Source: Narthecium ossifragum
Taxonomy: Eukaryota; Streptophyta; Magnoliopsida; Dioscoreales; Nartheciaceae
Length of the DNA stretch: 64,000 nucleotides
Reading direction: 5' to 3'
NCBI GenBank assembly: GCA_963920575.1
Contig: OY986975.1
Location: forward strand, 18,507,897 to 18,571,896
Shown: piece by piece, positions 19,999 through 31,133 of the stretch
Numbering within the stretch: the stretch's first letter is position 1
How the letters are laid out: the number at the start of each line of letters is the position of its first letter
Program-made: the position numbers and the translations under genes
Notes under the pieces: model-generated
The model's input: only the letters and a program-made list of their open reading frames with translations
Databases searched by the model: none
Told to the model about the DNA's origin: nothing

Positions 19999-22010
19999 TG
20001 TCGCGCCCCGACCCGCGAAAGCCCAACCGGGCCGGGCGACGCGAACCGGAACCTAACTAAATGCGGAAATAAAGGCGAGGGGTTCCCCCCAACTGACTGA
20101 TTTCATTAAACATTTCATAAGCACTCATGAATAATACAATAAATTCAGACCTCAAAAGATATAATATAATATTCAAAAACCTCAAAGGGGTTACAACAGT
20201 TTATACATCATACTCCCGTAGGAGACTAACTATAAGAAAAAAGTAGAAAGGGATCACCGGTCCTCAAACCCCGCCAGACGCCGCCGCGCCACCAAACACC
20301 TGCCCGGTAGGGGCTACTGAAGAAAAGCTGGCACCTGCACTTGCAAAACGTAGCCCCGGTAGGAGTGAGCATAAAGCTCAGTAGGGTTCTACACTACGTC
20401 ACACAGAAGGAAGGGGGAACGCAACAGTGTCGCCTTCAAGTAAGACCTGGGTGTACACAGGGGCCCCATAACCCCACCACGTGTCCATGAGGCCCACGAT
20501 CATGGTCTTCCAGCCGAGCTGGTCACATGTCTGATCACACTCAGTAGCAGGAAACAACACTGCTGGCCCACAAGCAGGTACCGGCACTGCAGTTGGGAAA
20601 CTGCACCGCTAAGTAGTCAACCTCTCTACTCAAGGGTCAACACAGTGGAACACGGGCTACACCTCAGCATCCGACTCAAGGCCGACATGACCTCTATAAT
20701 CATCAAGCAACATGTGTACCAGTCGTCTAAGCCTATCATCAAGTTTGACTGGACACCACAATTCGAACCGAGTCCTAACTACCCAACCCCGGTCCTAGGG
20801 CTAAATCCGAGCTTCCAGCCTCGGGATTACGATCCACAAATCACCCACGCCCTAACCTTATGCAACTAATGCACAACAGAGAATGCATGCTATGAACATA
20901 CACAAGCAAGAGAAATAAGCATGCAACAGTATGTCAAGGTAGCATACAAGTCCAACAGGATCGCTGCAGCGGTACTACCAACCGCTGCCAACCGATCCGC
21001 AGCGGGTCCCGACATTACGACGGTACCACGACCATCAACCGCGAACTCCAGCAACGGGAAGCAACCCCGAAAACTGATGAACAGTAAACATATAATATTA
21101 TAATCCGACATTATACTATTATATTCAAAACACCAAAACCTCTACTTCGAGGCTAATTGGTCCCGTCGATCCGACGTCCAAACGACGTCGGATTCAAGAT
21201 CCAACTTAGACTCATGTAGATCTACATGCTGGGATCAACATATCCAAAATCGGGAAACATCCAACAACAAAATAACAGCAAGATCTAACGGCTATACTAA
21301 GAGAACACCCCTAATCCTCGGCTGATTCCTCGCTAACCAGCTGCTAACCAAGCTCCAACCCACGTCAGTGATCGTCCTCACGTTGCCACGATTCCAACGA
21401 GCCTTCAAGCTCCCAAAATGGTGGTCGGAGGAGGGAGAACGACGAAGAGCAAGGTGGCTGCCCCGGAAGGAAACAGAGCAAGCAGAGCTTGCGGGAAGAA
21501 GAAAGAAAGAAGGAAGAAGAGAAGGAGAAAGAAGGGGAAGGTCGGGGAAGTTGGGGAAAAGGGGAGGAGAGGTCCTCTCTTCTCCTGACAATGGAGGACG
21601 ACGGAAGCTCAACTGCTCTGCTGCAAGCTCAACTGTCCTGCGCAGTACCCGGATCGATCCAAGGCCAAAATGGATCGATTCAAGATAGGCTGGATCGATC
21701 CAAAATGTTTGGATCGATCTGAACGGGTCAAAAACCCACCGACTCGCTCACGAGTCCGATCGATCGCTCCTAGGAGCGAGCGATCGCTCAAGGGCAGTAA
21801 GCTGCCCAAAAGCAAGCTTCAGCGCGCCCGAGCGGGGATCTTCTGATCCCGGGTCCACCTAACCATTCTAATCAAGCACTAACACAAACAAGATCAGTGT
21901 GTACACACGCGGGTGTGAAACAAACCAACAAGATGCAATTTACCAAATTGCCTTTGCGGTCCACAACGAGCCACAGGCCCGACCCAGGAATGGAGGGACA
22001 GGTCCTCACA
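19999..22010 (-). mobile_element. Solo LTR 2 (2012 bp), nested in the duplicated LTR
   Basis: On the plus strand it runs from TGTCGCGCCCCGACCC to CAGGTCCTCACA, that is, an LTR of the same family in minus orientation. It is flanked by a perfect GATTA duplication (19994-19998 and 22011-22015). The surrounding LTR sequence (…GGGAGATTA / GATTACGTGCCGCC…) is continuous in the uninterrupted copy at about 18486-18502, which proves the insertion point. GGATCGATCC palindromes cluster at 21650-21795. Confidence 0.9.
21650..21795. repeat. GGATCGATCC palindrome cluster in solo LTR 2
   Basis: Four GGATCGATYC units and then a nested GAGCGATCGCTC palindrome occur in 145 bp, about 0.2-0.36 kb from the LTR start. 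Confidence 0.75.
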
Positions 22011-22883
22011 GATTACGTGCCGCCTTGAGTTCTAACCCTGTTTTTTCAGCGCTGGAGCGCTTGGTTTGAGATGGACGACTGTTGACAGTGGATGTCATCT
22101 GAGTGTGTGCCCTGGGGTAGGTGGTGGACGTAACGTGTGTTTTTCCTCTAGATATGAGTTGAAACCTGGGACTTTACTGTTTTCTTCCTTTGCGAGTGTC
22201 GTAGTATAGAATCCTGCTGAGCTTATCACTCACTCCTGCCTGGACTGCATTTTGCAGGTGTAGACGACAGCTCTTCTTCTGTAGCACCCGTTGGACAGGC
22301 ACTTGGTAGCGCGTCAACTCTGGAGGCGTTTGAGGACTTGGGGCCCAGCTTTCCCTTTTTGGATGATACAAATGTATAATTTTCTTCTGTAAGAATTTTG
22401 AGATAGTTTTATATGATATTTGAGGTTCAGTTGTACTAGAATCATGAATTATATTGGATATAATCATTTTGACCCAGATCAATTGTTTAATATAGATGTG
22501 TTCTTTTATAATAAATACGTTTTTGATGGATTGAATAGATTAGAAACTCTCACGCTCCGGACTGGATTTGGTTTTCTGGGTCGGGGTGTGACAATATATC
22601 TAGATATTTATTAGATTTCAATGTATGGCTTGAACAAGAAGCCAAGGGAAAACCTGGCTTTGTTGGAAAAGCAATACCATAATAGATGCCATTGTTGGAA
22701 AAGCAATATCATAATAGATCTACGACACTCAATAAGCATATCTAAAGCTTTATGCTATTAAAGTACATACCCAACGTCGCTATTGTTCTTATTGCAGAAG
22801 CCATCTACGACTCCCTTGCTCCTTGCTCAGCCAGATCTACATGATTTGTGATTCTCAGTTTCCATTCGCTAGCTACTCCTTAT

Positions 22884-23255
22884 GGCTACGTTTGTTTCGC
22901 AAGACAGGATATGGATTGATATAATCTCCCGAGAGATTATATCCTGGGATATATTCTCATGGGAGATGATGTGAGTGGTTAAACTCTTTTCTCTTGTTTG
23001 GTAAGACAAAAGATAAGATGGGAGAATATTTAATAAAATATTTAAACTTTTATTATTTTTTAATCCAATGAATCTTATATCATGAGATTACATATCCCAC
23101 CTCCCCATGGGATTATTTTATCCCATGTACATGGGATATGGAGTCCCAATGGGATTATTTATCCCATGCCCAAAATCACATCAAATATGGGATAAAGTGG
23201 GGTCCACAGGATTACTAATCCTATCCCACCTATAATACCATGAAACAAACGAGCC
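22884..23255. mobile_element. MITE-like element with GGCTMGTTTGTTTC ends
   Basis: The left end GGCTACGTTTGTTTCGC and the right end ATGAAACAAACGAGCC are inverted repeats of about 15 bp. The 372-bp interior is non-coding and contains further internal inverted pieces such as GGGATAT/ATATCCC. The class is unclear and no target duplication could be fixed. A deleted copy is in the first duplication unit (ends near 19453). Confidence 0.6.
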
Positions 23256-23726
23256 CTATGTGTGGTAGATGGGGAATTTTTCACGTACTTAGCCGAGAGG
23301 GAATCAAGTCCCTATTTATACTAATAGATAGATAATCCAAACTCATCAAAAAATATCTACTGTTAAGATATGAATTATCACAATCCAAACCGACAAATCA
23401 ATTCAAATTAGAATTTGAATTGAACTTGAACTCTTAAACCTCATGAACCACTTAAACTTGGTTTGTTGTGAATGTGGTCCACCTTATGTGGACAAATTGG
23501 ATCAAGTCCAACACTATTGGCTTAAGCTATTGGGTTCAGTGAGCAGAGTTTTCTCATGGTATCGGAGAGGAGGTCCTCACGTGTCACGCGTTCCGCTCTT
23601 GCTCTTTTAATTAAAATAGTCACTTGTGAGAAGTCATGATAATTCGAACTCATAAATGAAAAGACGTGTTATACTTTATTAATAAACTCACTCTCATCTA
23701 TTGGCTTAAGCTTTTGGACTGAATGG

Positions 23727-24739
23727 TTATAGATCTTTCACTTCTTATACCATATTTTACTCTCAGATGTCTCTCCGTTGTCTTAAGGAGTAGATCGTCC
23801 CGACGGTATCAAACTTTATATATAAATTTTTCTTCTCTTAATTAGCATTAGGGCTCATCTAAACAAAAAAAAAAAAACTATTAGGATGTTTTTGGGGTAC
23901 AGCTGCATATGATTTTAAATTTGCTCTGGACCTCTGGTTTTATTTGACTACTATTACGTCAACGAGAAAGACAAAGCATGTGGGCCGGGGACGGCCTTTT
24001 TATTCTACACTACTAGATCAACATTCATGATAGTTTGTGGCCTGCATTGAGACGGGTCATAATTAGGTTCGAGCGAGTCCAAAATCCAAGTGACTATGGC
24101 GGTTTGTCTTTATGTTAGCCTCGATCTCATGACATGTGAACGTAGTCTTACTGTTATAACAAAAAGTGTGCTTGCTCAGACGCAAAGGTGTGACTTTTGG
24201 AATATTATGCCTTTGGGTACTATACTTGGCAAAACTTTGAAATATGTAATTAGTCTATGAAGTATCTTTCAACTAATTAAACATGTTTATAGAGAACTAA
24301 TGCAAATGACATGGACGCAATCCAAAGTTGATGGAGCAAATAAAAATATCAAAGATAATGTGATGATAAGGCTGCTGATAGTAGCTGGATTTTGGATTAG
24401 AGCGGCACAATTGGACAAATGCGACGTGAGATCATTCTTAATATATAAGTGATCACTTCGAGAAACCTTTTGACTTGACTTTAAAAAAAAAACGAAAAAG
24501 TGATCACTTTCAGACTTGATAATATCTTTGCGAATCAATTGAAGGAGACTTGTTAGGGGTAATTTGTCCACAGTTTTGGGAGATAATTTCCTGACGTAAT
24601 CCGCGTCAGCAGGAAAATGCCCATAAACGTCCATCTAGTTATGTAACCTAATTGAGGTAGAAACATTAATTACCAGGATAGATGAAGTTACGTAGATGCT
24701 CAAAGAGTAGTGATATGGGTCATATGAAAGGGTATGAAA
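23727..24739. other. AT-rich intergenic stretch, nothing recognised
   Basis: No coding, RNA or mobile-element signal was identified. Open frames are short and without domains. Confidence 0.5.
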
Positions 24740-24762
24740 ATTTCACACCCACATGAAAGTTA

Positions 24763-25212
24763 GTATATTAATGGAGTTTCTCAATGGTCGATATCAGATT
24801 CGGCCTGTTGTCCTCAGGATACTGTGTTGGTTGGGGAGGTGTATGCGATATTCAGAGCTCTACAAGAAGCAATTGCAAGGGGGATTATTGACTTGTGTGT
24901 GGATAGTGATTCGCTGGGGGCAGTGAACCTGGTAAATGGGTGATTCCCAGCGTCTTCAACTTTACTTTCCCGGCTACTTGGCATTTGGCGTCTAGTTGGG
25001 AGGTTGAGGTCGTTTCGATTAGAGCATATATCTCGTGAGGAGAATTATTTGGCTGATGGTTTGGCTGCCCAAGCAAGGATTTCAGTGGATATAGGAGGGT
25101 TGGATGGAGATGTAATGAGTCGCAATCCAAGGACGTTTGTGTCCTTGGGATGAGATGAATTAGTGTTAGCCTTTGGGCTCATTTATTCAAAAAAGAAAAA
25201 GAAAAAAAAGAA
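24763..25212 (+). pseudogene. LINE 3' fragment (RNase H)
   Basis: Plus-strand translation gives VGEVYAIFRALQEAIARG, LCVDSDSLGAVNLVNG then a stop, and REENYLADGLAAQARISV: the LINE-type RNase H domain with one premature stop. It ends in an A-rich tail at about 25190-25212. Flanking direct repeats ATTTCACACCCACATGA (24740 on and 25225 on) with GAAGTTA following look like the target duplication, so this is a very short 5'-truncated insertion. Confidence 0.75.
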
Positions 25213-25249
25213 GTGTGGCCCCAGATTTCACACCCACATGAGGAAGTTA

Positions 25250-25880
25250 CTGTAGTAATCGGTTGCTACAGTGCTCGCAGTGCTACATTGCCCTAGTGCT
25301 GGCTACAACGTTCTGTACCTCGGGTGCTACAGTGACCGATTGTTAGAGTACTCATGTGCTAAGTGCCTGAGCGTCCCCGAGGTCTGCAGTATTCGGGTGA
25401 ACCCGAGCGGGCTTCACCTGGACTGCTACAGTAAATTGCTGCAATACTCGGTCAATAAGTTTCTCTGGATTGGAAATTCTTCCGGTGGTGTTGTTAGGAT
25501 TAGAAGGGAGGAGGAGGAAGAAAAAGAAGAACGTACGGACATAAGATTTTTATGTGGTTCGCCTCAGAATAGGACTACGGTCACGGAGTCGCGGAAGGTT
25601 TTCACCATCTCATAGGCAAATAATCAATTACATGTTACATATGACGGCTGTTATATAAACCCTCATATCATAGGGTTTCGGCACGGGTATAGAAAATTAC
25701 ATAAACTACCCCTATTAACAGATCTGAAATCTGTTTACCTTTTGGGGGAGCTTCGATCCCGACCGAGGCGCTTCCCCGGACTCCATCAGTTCTGTGTGCG
25801 TAGTGCGTCATGGTCAGATACGGAACAATCAGACTCCACAAACTCAACATGTTATCCTAAAAGCCTATTTTTGGTGTTAA
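25250..25880. other. Non-coding, LTR-like fragment
   Basis: Contains GCTACAGTG-type short repeats (25262-25440) and then a segment with TTATGTGGTTCGCCTC and a CGTCATGGTCAGATACGG end, reminiscent of an LTR or leader of a Copia element. No partner copy exists in the window, so it cannot be bounded. Confidence 0.3.
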
Positions 25881-26329
25881 CACCAACAATTAACAAGGGG
25901 TGAATTTTGTAGGATTTTGAAGACCATGATGGAAATTTTGTAATTCAAAAGGTTTCAAGGGTATTTTGTGACATAAGTTGAATCTTCCAGCCTGACCTAC
26001 GAAGAATGAAAATCACAGAATTGAAATAGACTTGAGGATAGCAGTGGAGGCCAGACATATGGCTCATATGGTTTACTCAAACTTGGCTCACAAATTTTGA
26101 GCTATATATCATGAAGTATTTGCATTCTGATCATCTTTCAAGCCGATGATCAGCTCCCTATATAGCCTTGGTGGAGTTCACTAAAAAGAAAAAATAATAA
26201 GATCTTCCGTGTAAGTCCCTCGTCTAGGCCTCTCGGGCTAAAAGAGGGAAAAAAAAGCGAGAAGGGTCAATAGGGCTGGAAAAAAATAGGAATTGACAGT
26301 AGGGTAGAATGTATTTTTTGGCCGCCTCC

Positions 26330-26480
26330 GCCCAGATCCGGCGTCCCCCGGTCCCCTTTCGGCGTCCCCACACCAGATATGACGTCCCCGGTCCCTGATC
26401 CGACGTCCCCGCCACGGATCCAGCGTCTGCCGCCCCCGATCCGGCATCCCCGCCACGGATCCGGCGTCCCCGCCATCGCA
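26330..26480 (+). repeat. GC-rich tandem repeat of GATCCGGCGTCCCCGCC
   Basis: A unit of about 20-35 bp based on GATCCGGCGTCCCC recurs about eight times with variation up to about 26510. The open frames on both strands over it encode glycine, arginine and proline repeats and are not genes. Confidence 0.75.
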
Positions 26481-26759
26481 CCGCCCCGGATCCGACGTCC
26501 CCGCCCCAGATCCCGTCGTCGGTCGCGCCCCCTCCGAATCCCATCGTCCCCGGCCAGATCCATCATCACTTCCCCTTTTTTTATTTTTTATTAAATCGGA
26601 TGTACTCCTGCATTACTTCCCTTTTTTTTTAAATTTTGACAAATAAATTATGTCTTGTTAATTTTTGCAATTGACTATCAAATTTTTCATAAATATTTTT
26701 TAATTTATTTAACTAATTTTTTGACTTAAGTTAGTTTCCACAAATCTACAATTGTAAAA

Positions 26760-27480
26760 AAATGAAAAGTAACTTACAAGTTACATTGTACAAATATAAT
26801 TTGTACACATGAAAAGTAACTTGTACACTTACAAAAAAGTGGAAAGTAACTTATACATTTGTAAAAAAAAATAAAAGTAACATGTATATTTGCAAAATAT
26901 TTTAAAGTAACTCATGAAAACTAATTTGAAAATGCGTAAAGTAACTAGAAGTATTGGAAAGTAACTCATGATTCTTTGTAAAAACCATTGTTGATCTTAT
27001 TTTCCATGAATCACTTCTCATGGAATTAAATATACGAGTCTTTTCATGAATTATATGGAAAGTAACTCATGAAAATTAATTTGAAAATGTGAAAAGTAAC
27101 TAGAAATGTGGAAAATAGCTAGTGATAATTTGGTGAAAAGTAATTCCATGGAATTATATGGAAAGTAACTCACTTTCCATTACTGATCTTACTTTTCATC
27201 GAATTAAATATACGAGTTACTTTCCATAAAATATATGGAAAGTAACTAATGAAAAGTAATTTGAAAATGTGGAAAGTAACTAGAAGTGGTGGAAAGTAAC
27301 TACTGACAATTTGATGAAAAGTAACTTATGAATAATTTACTGAAAAATAATTTTTACATAATTTGGAAAATAACTATTGCCAATTGTGGAAAGTGACTGA
27401 TGTATAATTGTAGAAAATAACTTATAATACATATGGGAAATAAGTTACTTACTTTTCGTAATAATGGAAAGTAATTTACT
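26760..27480. repeat. Array of GGAAAGTAACT motifs (locus 2)
   Basis: About twenty copies of GAAAAGTAACTTG, GGAAAGTAACTCATG and related forms in 720 bp, with a few in reverse orientation (GAGTTACTTTCCAT near 27210). Confidence 0.85.
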
Positions 27481-27925
27481 TTCCATCAGGAATATCAACA
27501 GTCACAGGGATATGTTGGGAATTTTGCCATAAAAATATCAACAGTCACTTGGATATGTTGGGAATTTTGCCTTAAGAATATCAACAATCGCTGGGATATG
27601 TTGGGAATTTTGAAAGGGCATTTTAGTATTAAAAAAAAAATAGTATGCCCTAAATGACTTAAGAAAAAGTATGAGGCCATATGACTAAACATTTCCATCT
27701 GATTAGCCTAAACACCAATTATTCAAAAAAAAAAAACACCATCGTTCATGAACTTTTAGCCTCTGTTTGGTGTGGGGTTAAGGGGGGTTATCCCCCCTTA
27801 ACCCCCCATTTATCCCCAAACAAGAATGGGGTTAGGTAATGGGGTTAACCGGGGATAAATTTATCCTGGGTTAAGCACCATGACCTAAATGACTATACTA
27901 CCCTCAAATGATATTGTTCTAATAT

Positions 27926-28810
27926 GCGCCTGTTTGGTTGCTGAGAAGTGAGCTGAAGTGGAGTGATTTTTTGGGGAGTGACTTCACTGGAGTGATTTTC
28001 TGGGGAGTGACTTTCTGGGATTTTCTAAGTTTTGGTGTTTGGTTGGTGCTTGAAGTGGAGATATGGTTAAATTATTAAATTAATGTGGACCAATCACGAG
28101 GTGATACGTGGTATGTGGGACACATTTATATTAATATTTTATTACAGTACGATATTAGTAATATTAAAATAATATTATTTTGGATGACGTGGCCCAATCA
28201 CGATGTGACACGTGGCATGTGTGACCCACTTATATTAATATTTTATTACAATATGATATTATTATTGTTAAAATAATACTATTTTAGATGGCGTGGATCA
28301 ATCACGACGTGACATGTGGCACGTGGGACCCACTTATATTAATATTTTTATTACAGTATGATATTAGTAATATTAAAATAATACTATCTTGGATGACATG
28401 GACCAATCACGATGTGACACGTGGCACGTGGGACCCACTTATGTTAATATTTTACTACATTATGATATTATTATTATTAAAATAATGCCATTTTGGATGA
28501 CGTGAATCAATCACGACGTGATACGTAGCATGTGGGACCCACTTATAATAATATTTTATTACAGTATGATATTATTAATATTAAAATAATACTATTTTGG
28601 ATGACATGGACCAATCACGAGGTGACACGTGGCACATGGACCCACTAATAATAATATTTTATTACAGTATGATATTATTAATATTAAAATAATACTATTT
28701 TGGATGACATGGACCAATCACGAGGTGACACGTGGCACATGGACCCACTTATATTAATATTTTATTACAGTATGATTTGATTAATATTATTTGCCACTTC
28801 TCAGCGTGCC
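27926..28810. mobile_element. Nested MITE with GCTGAGAAGTG ends
   Basis: GCTGAGAAGTG at 27940-27950 is matched by CACTTCTCAGC at 28795-28805. Between them lie a short leader with AGTGATTTTTTGGGGAGTGAC repeats and a 104-bp minisatellite. It lies within the larger TIR element at 27759-29007. Confidence 0.6.
28079..28795 (+). repeat. 104-bp minisatellite, seven units, rich in CACGTG
   Basis: Units begin at about 28079, 28181, 28285, 28390, 28494, 28598 and 28701, each 102-105 bp. Each has GGATGACGTGGACCAATCACG, then GTGACACGTGGCACGTGGGACCCACTTAT in two parts, then an AT-rich half with ATTAATATTTTATTACAG and ATTAAAATAATACTATTTT. CACGTG is present for example at 28320-28325, 28418-28423 and 28425-28430. 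The short frames across it are repeat artefacts. Confidence 0.9.
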
Positions 28811-29007
28811 ATTATATATAAAGGCATTTTTGGTATTAGCTACAAATTCTACCCTTAACCCCCCTTATCCCCACTACTTAACCCCCCTTATCCCCAAACA
28901 CCAAAATGGGAATAAATTTATCCCCACTCCTTAACCCCACTTTTCTAACCCCAAAATTTCTTAACCCCCTTAACCCGGGTTATCTTAACCCCATACCAAA
29001 CGGAGCC

Positions 29008-29557
29008 TGGTATCACTCATTGGTGATGACTTTGGCATATTGACCGGCACTCAATGTATATAAGTCGTTCATTGGTCTTTACATATTATATATATATAAG
29101 GGTGAAAGATGATTTGCGTCGGTGTGAGGCAGGTTGACACCCACGTGCAGTGGTGGGATGCCAACCATTAGATGAGAGATAGATGTGGGGTTTTTTGGAT
29201 TGTTTGAATGCCATTATATATGTAAGCTAGTGGGCCCGTGCCACCTGAGACGACAGCCACCCACCCCCCCCACCAACCCCCACTAACTTCCATGTTAACT
29301 TTCTCCATTAATCACCCACTAACTCCCCCCTCCTCCTCATTAACCCCCTCCTACACTCTCCTCCACGTAGGCTCCACATAGGATAAAAACCTGTCACGTA
29401 AGATTCATATAAGACAACTCAAGTTTATTTTATAACCATAGTCTCATATAAGGATAATATATATAATGTGTATGTTATTTATGTATGTAAGTGTAATATA
29501 TATATTCGTGTGTATAGTATGTTATGCATGTACGCCTAAAATTTATGCATATATTCA
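29008..29557. other. Non-coding stretch
   Basis: No gene. It contains a CCCACTAAC-rich part (29260-29350), an AT/GT-rich part, and ends in a run of about 20 C at 29562-29579. Confidence 0.5.
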
Positions 29558-29699
29558 TTGCCCCCCCCCCCCCCCCCCCGCCCCCCCAAGCCGGCGGCCC
29601 CCAGCACCCTGAGCGCCACCCAGCCTCGAGCTCCCCGTCGTCGTTGCCGCGTCGAGCTCCTCACCCTATGTGCCATCCTCAACGTTGCCGGAAAGTCAC

Positions 29700-30000
29700 T
29701 CGCAGAGGCCCAGCTCCTCACCCTTCGGATCCCGTCGCGACGACGCAGGCGATGGTCGCGGCGACGAACGCCGCCGAAAAGTAACTTGTGGAGGCCCAAC
29801 TCCTCACCCTCCGGAACCCGTCGCCGCCAGGCACCTCGCGGAGGCCCAGCTCCTCACCCTCCGGATCCCGTCGCGACGACGCAGCCGATGGTCGCGGCGA
29901 CGAACGCCGCCGAAAAGTAACTCGCGTAGGCCGAACTCCTCACCCTCCGGATCCCGTCGCCACCAGGCACCTCGCGGCGACGAACGCCGATGGTCGCGAC
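29700..30000 (+). repeat. GC-rich 130-bp tandem repeat
   Basis: Units alternate two sub-blocks, GCCCAGCTCCTCACCCTCCG followed either by the GTCGCGACGACGCAGSCGATGG half or by the GCCAGGCACCTCGCG half, starting at about 29708, 29790, 29838 and 29927. Units end with GAACGCCGCCGAAAAGTAACT, so the AT-rich motif is already embedded in the GC-rich unit. Frames on all strands are repeat artefacts. Confidence 0.8.
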
Positions 30001-30039
30001 GACGACCTTTTTTGTTCTTCTTCTTTTTGATTTTTTTGA

Positions 30040-30730
30040 TTTTTGAAAAGTAAATAATATCTCCCTTTAGATGCTAGTCACCTCTTTTGCAATGACAATC
30101 AAGTTTTTCACAAAAATGTTTCACAATTTTTTTGAATCAATTTTGACTAAAGTTACTTTCCACAATGTTGTAAGTTAATTTCCACAGTACTAACATCTAG
30201 CTTATCGAAAGTAACTTATAAAAACTTGTGCAAATAATGTAACAATTGTGGAAAGTAACTCAAGTTACTTTCCATTAACTAAATTTGGAAAGTAACTCAC
30301 AAAGTTTTCACGATTTTATTATCGAGAGCTTAAGTTACATTCCGTAATCGGGGTAAGTTACTTTCCACGGTAGTTTACATTGGTTTAATCTGTAAAGTAA
30401 CTCAAGTTACATTGTACAAATGTAACTTGTACACATGAAAAGTAACTTGTACAATTACAAAAAAGTGGAAAGTATCTTGTACATTTGCAAAAAAAATGGA
30501 AAGTAACTTGTACATTTACAAAAAAAATGGAAAGTAACTTATACAATACCCAAAAAGTGGAAAGTAACTTGTATATTTCATCAACGAGACTCAAGTTACT
30601 TTCCACTAATTACTTTCTATTGGTTTAATCTAGAAAGCAACTCAAGTTATTTTTAACGATTTCATCACTAAGAACACATGTTACTTCCCCGTAATCGTGA
30701 AAAGTAACTTACTTTCCATAATCATGGAAA
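30040..30730. repeat. Array of GGAAAGTAACT motifs (locus 3)
   Basis: About twenty copies of GGAAAGTAACTTGTACA and related forms in both orientations in about 700 bp. Confidence 0.85.
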
Positions 30731-31059
30731 GTAACTTACTTTTCACCGAGAATATGAACAGCCACTGGAATATACACAGTCACTGGAATATGAACAATCA
30801 GCAGAAATATAAACAGTCACTGGGATATGTTAGGAATATTGAAAGGGCATTTTAGTAATAAAAAAAATATTATACACTAAATATATTAAAAAAAAAGTTT
30901 GAGTACCTGGAATTAAATATTTTTCATCTGAATGAACTAAACACCAATTAGCCCTAAATTTTATAAATATTTCACCACGGGTTGGGACGTACATCACCGC
31001 TCACTACCTTGGGCTGCAAAAGCCGCATCAGTCAACAAAATTAAGTCACAAAAAAGAAG

Positions 31060-31073
31060 CATGATGACATCAT
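31060..31073 (+). promoter_or_regulatory. Conserved promoter block CATGATGACATCAT upstream of UGT gene 2
   Basis: CATGATGACATCAT lies 104 bp before the start codon. The paralogue at 52658 has CATGATGACATCAC at 52553-52566, at a similar distance, within a longer conserved stretch. The TGACATCA core resembles a bZIP/TGA-type site, which is an inference only. Confidence 0.5.
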
Positions 31074-31124
31074 TGCCGATGGTCACTCGTTTCCCCCAAT
31101 CTCTTGTCTTATGTACAACCTTTT

Positions 31125-31133
31125 CTATATAAG
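31125..31133 (+). promoter_or_regulatory. TATA box of UGT gene 2
   Basis: CTATATAAG 45 bp before the ATG, in the right place for a short leader. The leader CGCAGCTGAGAACTA is shared with the paralogue at 52618 on. Confidence 0.65.

Larger units (their letters stand above)
18422..23726. repeat. Tandem segmental duplication with a breakpoint inside solo LTR 3
   Basis: Unit 1 (18422-19927) consists of the last ~570 bp of solo LTR 3 plus ~930 bp of its right flank. Unit 2 (19928-23726) repeats this in the same orientation, starting again at GAATTACTCTGATTGA inside LTR sequence and ending at the matching GGCTTAAGCTTTTGGACTGAATGG. Unit 2 holds a later solo LTR insertion (19999-22010). It also has about 90 bp (22258-22345) and about 230 bp (around 22850-23090) that unit 1 has lost. 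Confidence 0.85.
26230..27723. mobile_element. GGAAAGTAACT-rich element E2
   Basis: A GC-rich block with GATCCGGCGTCCCCGCC repeats (26330-26570) is followed by an AT-rich array of GGAAAGTAACT motifs (26760-27480), then three copies of AATATCAACAGTCAC...GGGATATGTTGGGAATTTTG (27490-27615), and an end GGGCATTTTAGTATT...CCTAAACACCAATTA. The same order of parts is seen in E3 at 29558-30953. No transposase. The left boundary is not defined. Confidence 0.55.
27759..29007. mobile_element. TIR element with GCCTCYGTTTGG ends (Tourist/PIF-like)
   Basis: The left end GCCTCTGTTTGGTGTGGGG and the right end CCCCATACCAAACGGAGCC are inverted repeats, and both ends continue into long G/C-run stretches of GGGGTTAAGG and its complement, over about 120 bp. 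A smaller element is nested inside it (27926-28810). No transposase. A fragment of a related right end (AACCCGGGTTAACTATCCCCGTACCAAACGGGG) is at 60124-60170. Confidence 0.7.
29558..30953. mobile_element. GGAAAGTAACT-rich element E3
   Basis: A GC-rich block with 130-bp tandem repeats (29700-30000) is followed by a GGAAAGTAACT array (30040-30730), then AATATGAACAGTCACTGG repeats (30740-30825), GGGCATTTTAGTAATAAAA and the end CTAAACACCAATTAGCC at about 30937-30953. This is the same plan as E2. Its right end is 225 bp from the start codon of the UGT at 31178. No transposase; the left boundary may be at or before the poly-C run. Confidence 0.55.

Noticed and set aside
26224..26594. Four overlapping frames near element E2
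   Set aside because: All lie in the GATCCGGCGTCCCC repeat and encode its translation in different frames.
28085..28485. Two plus-strand frames with repeated hydrophobic segments
   Set aside because: They are translations of the 104-bp minisatellite, not membrane proteins.
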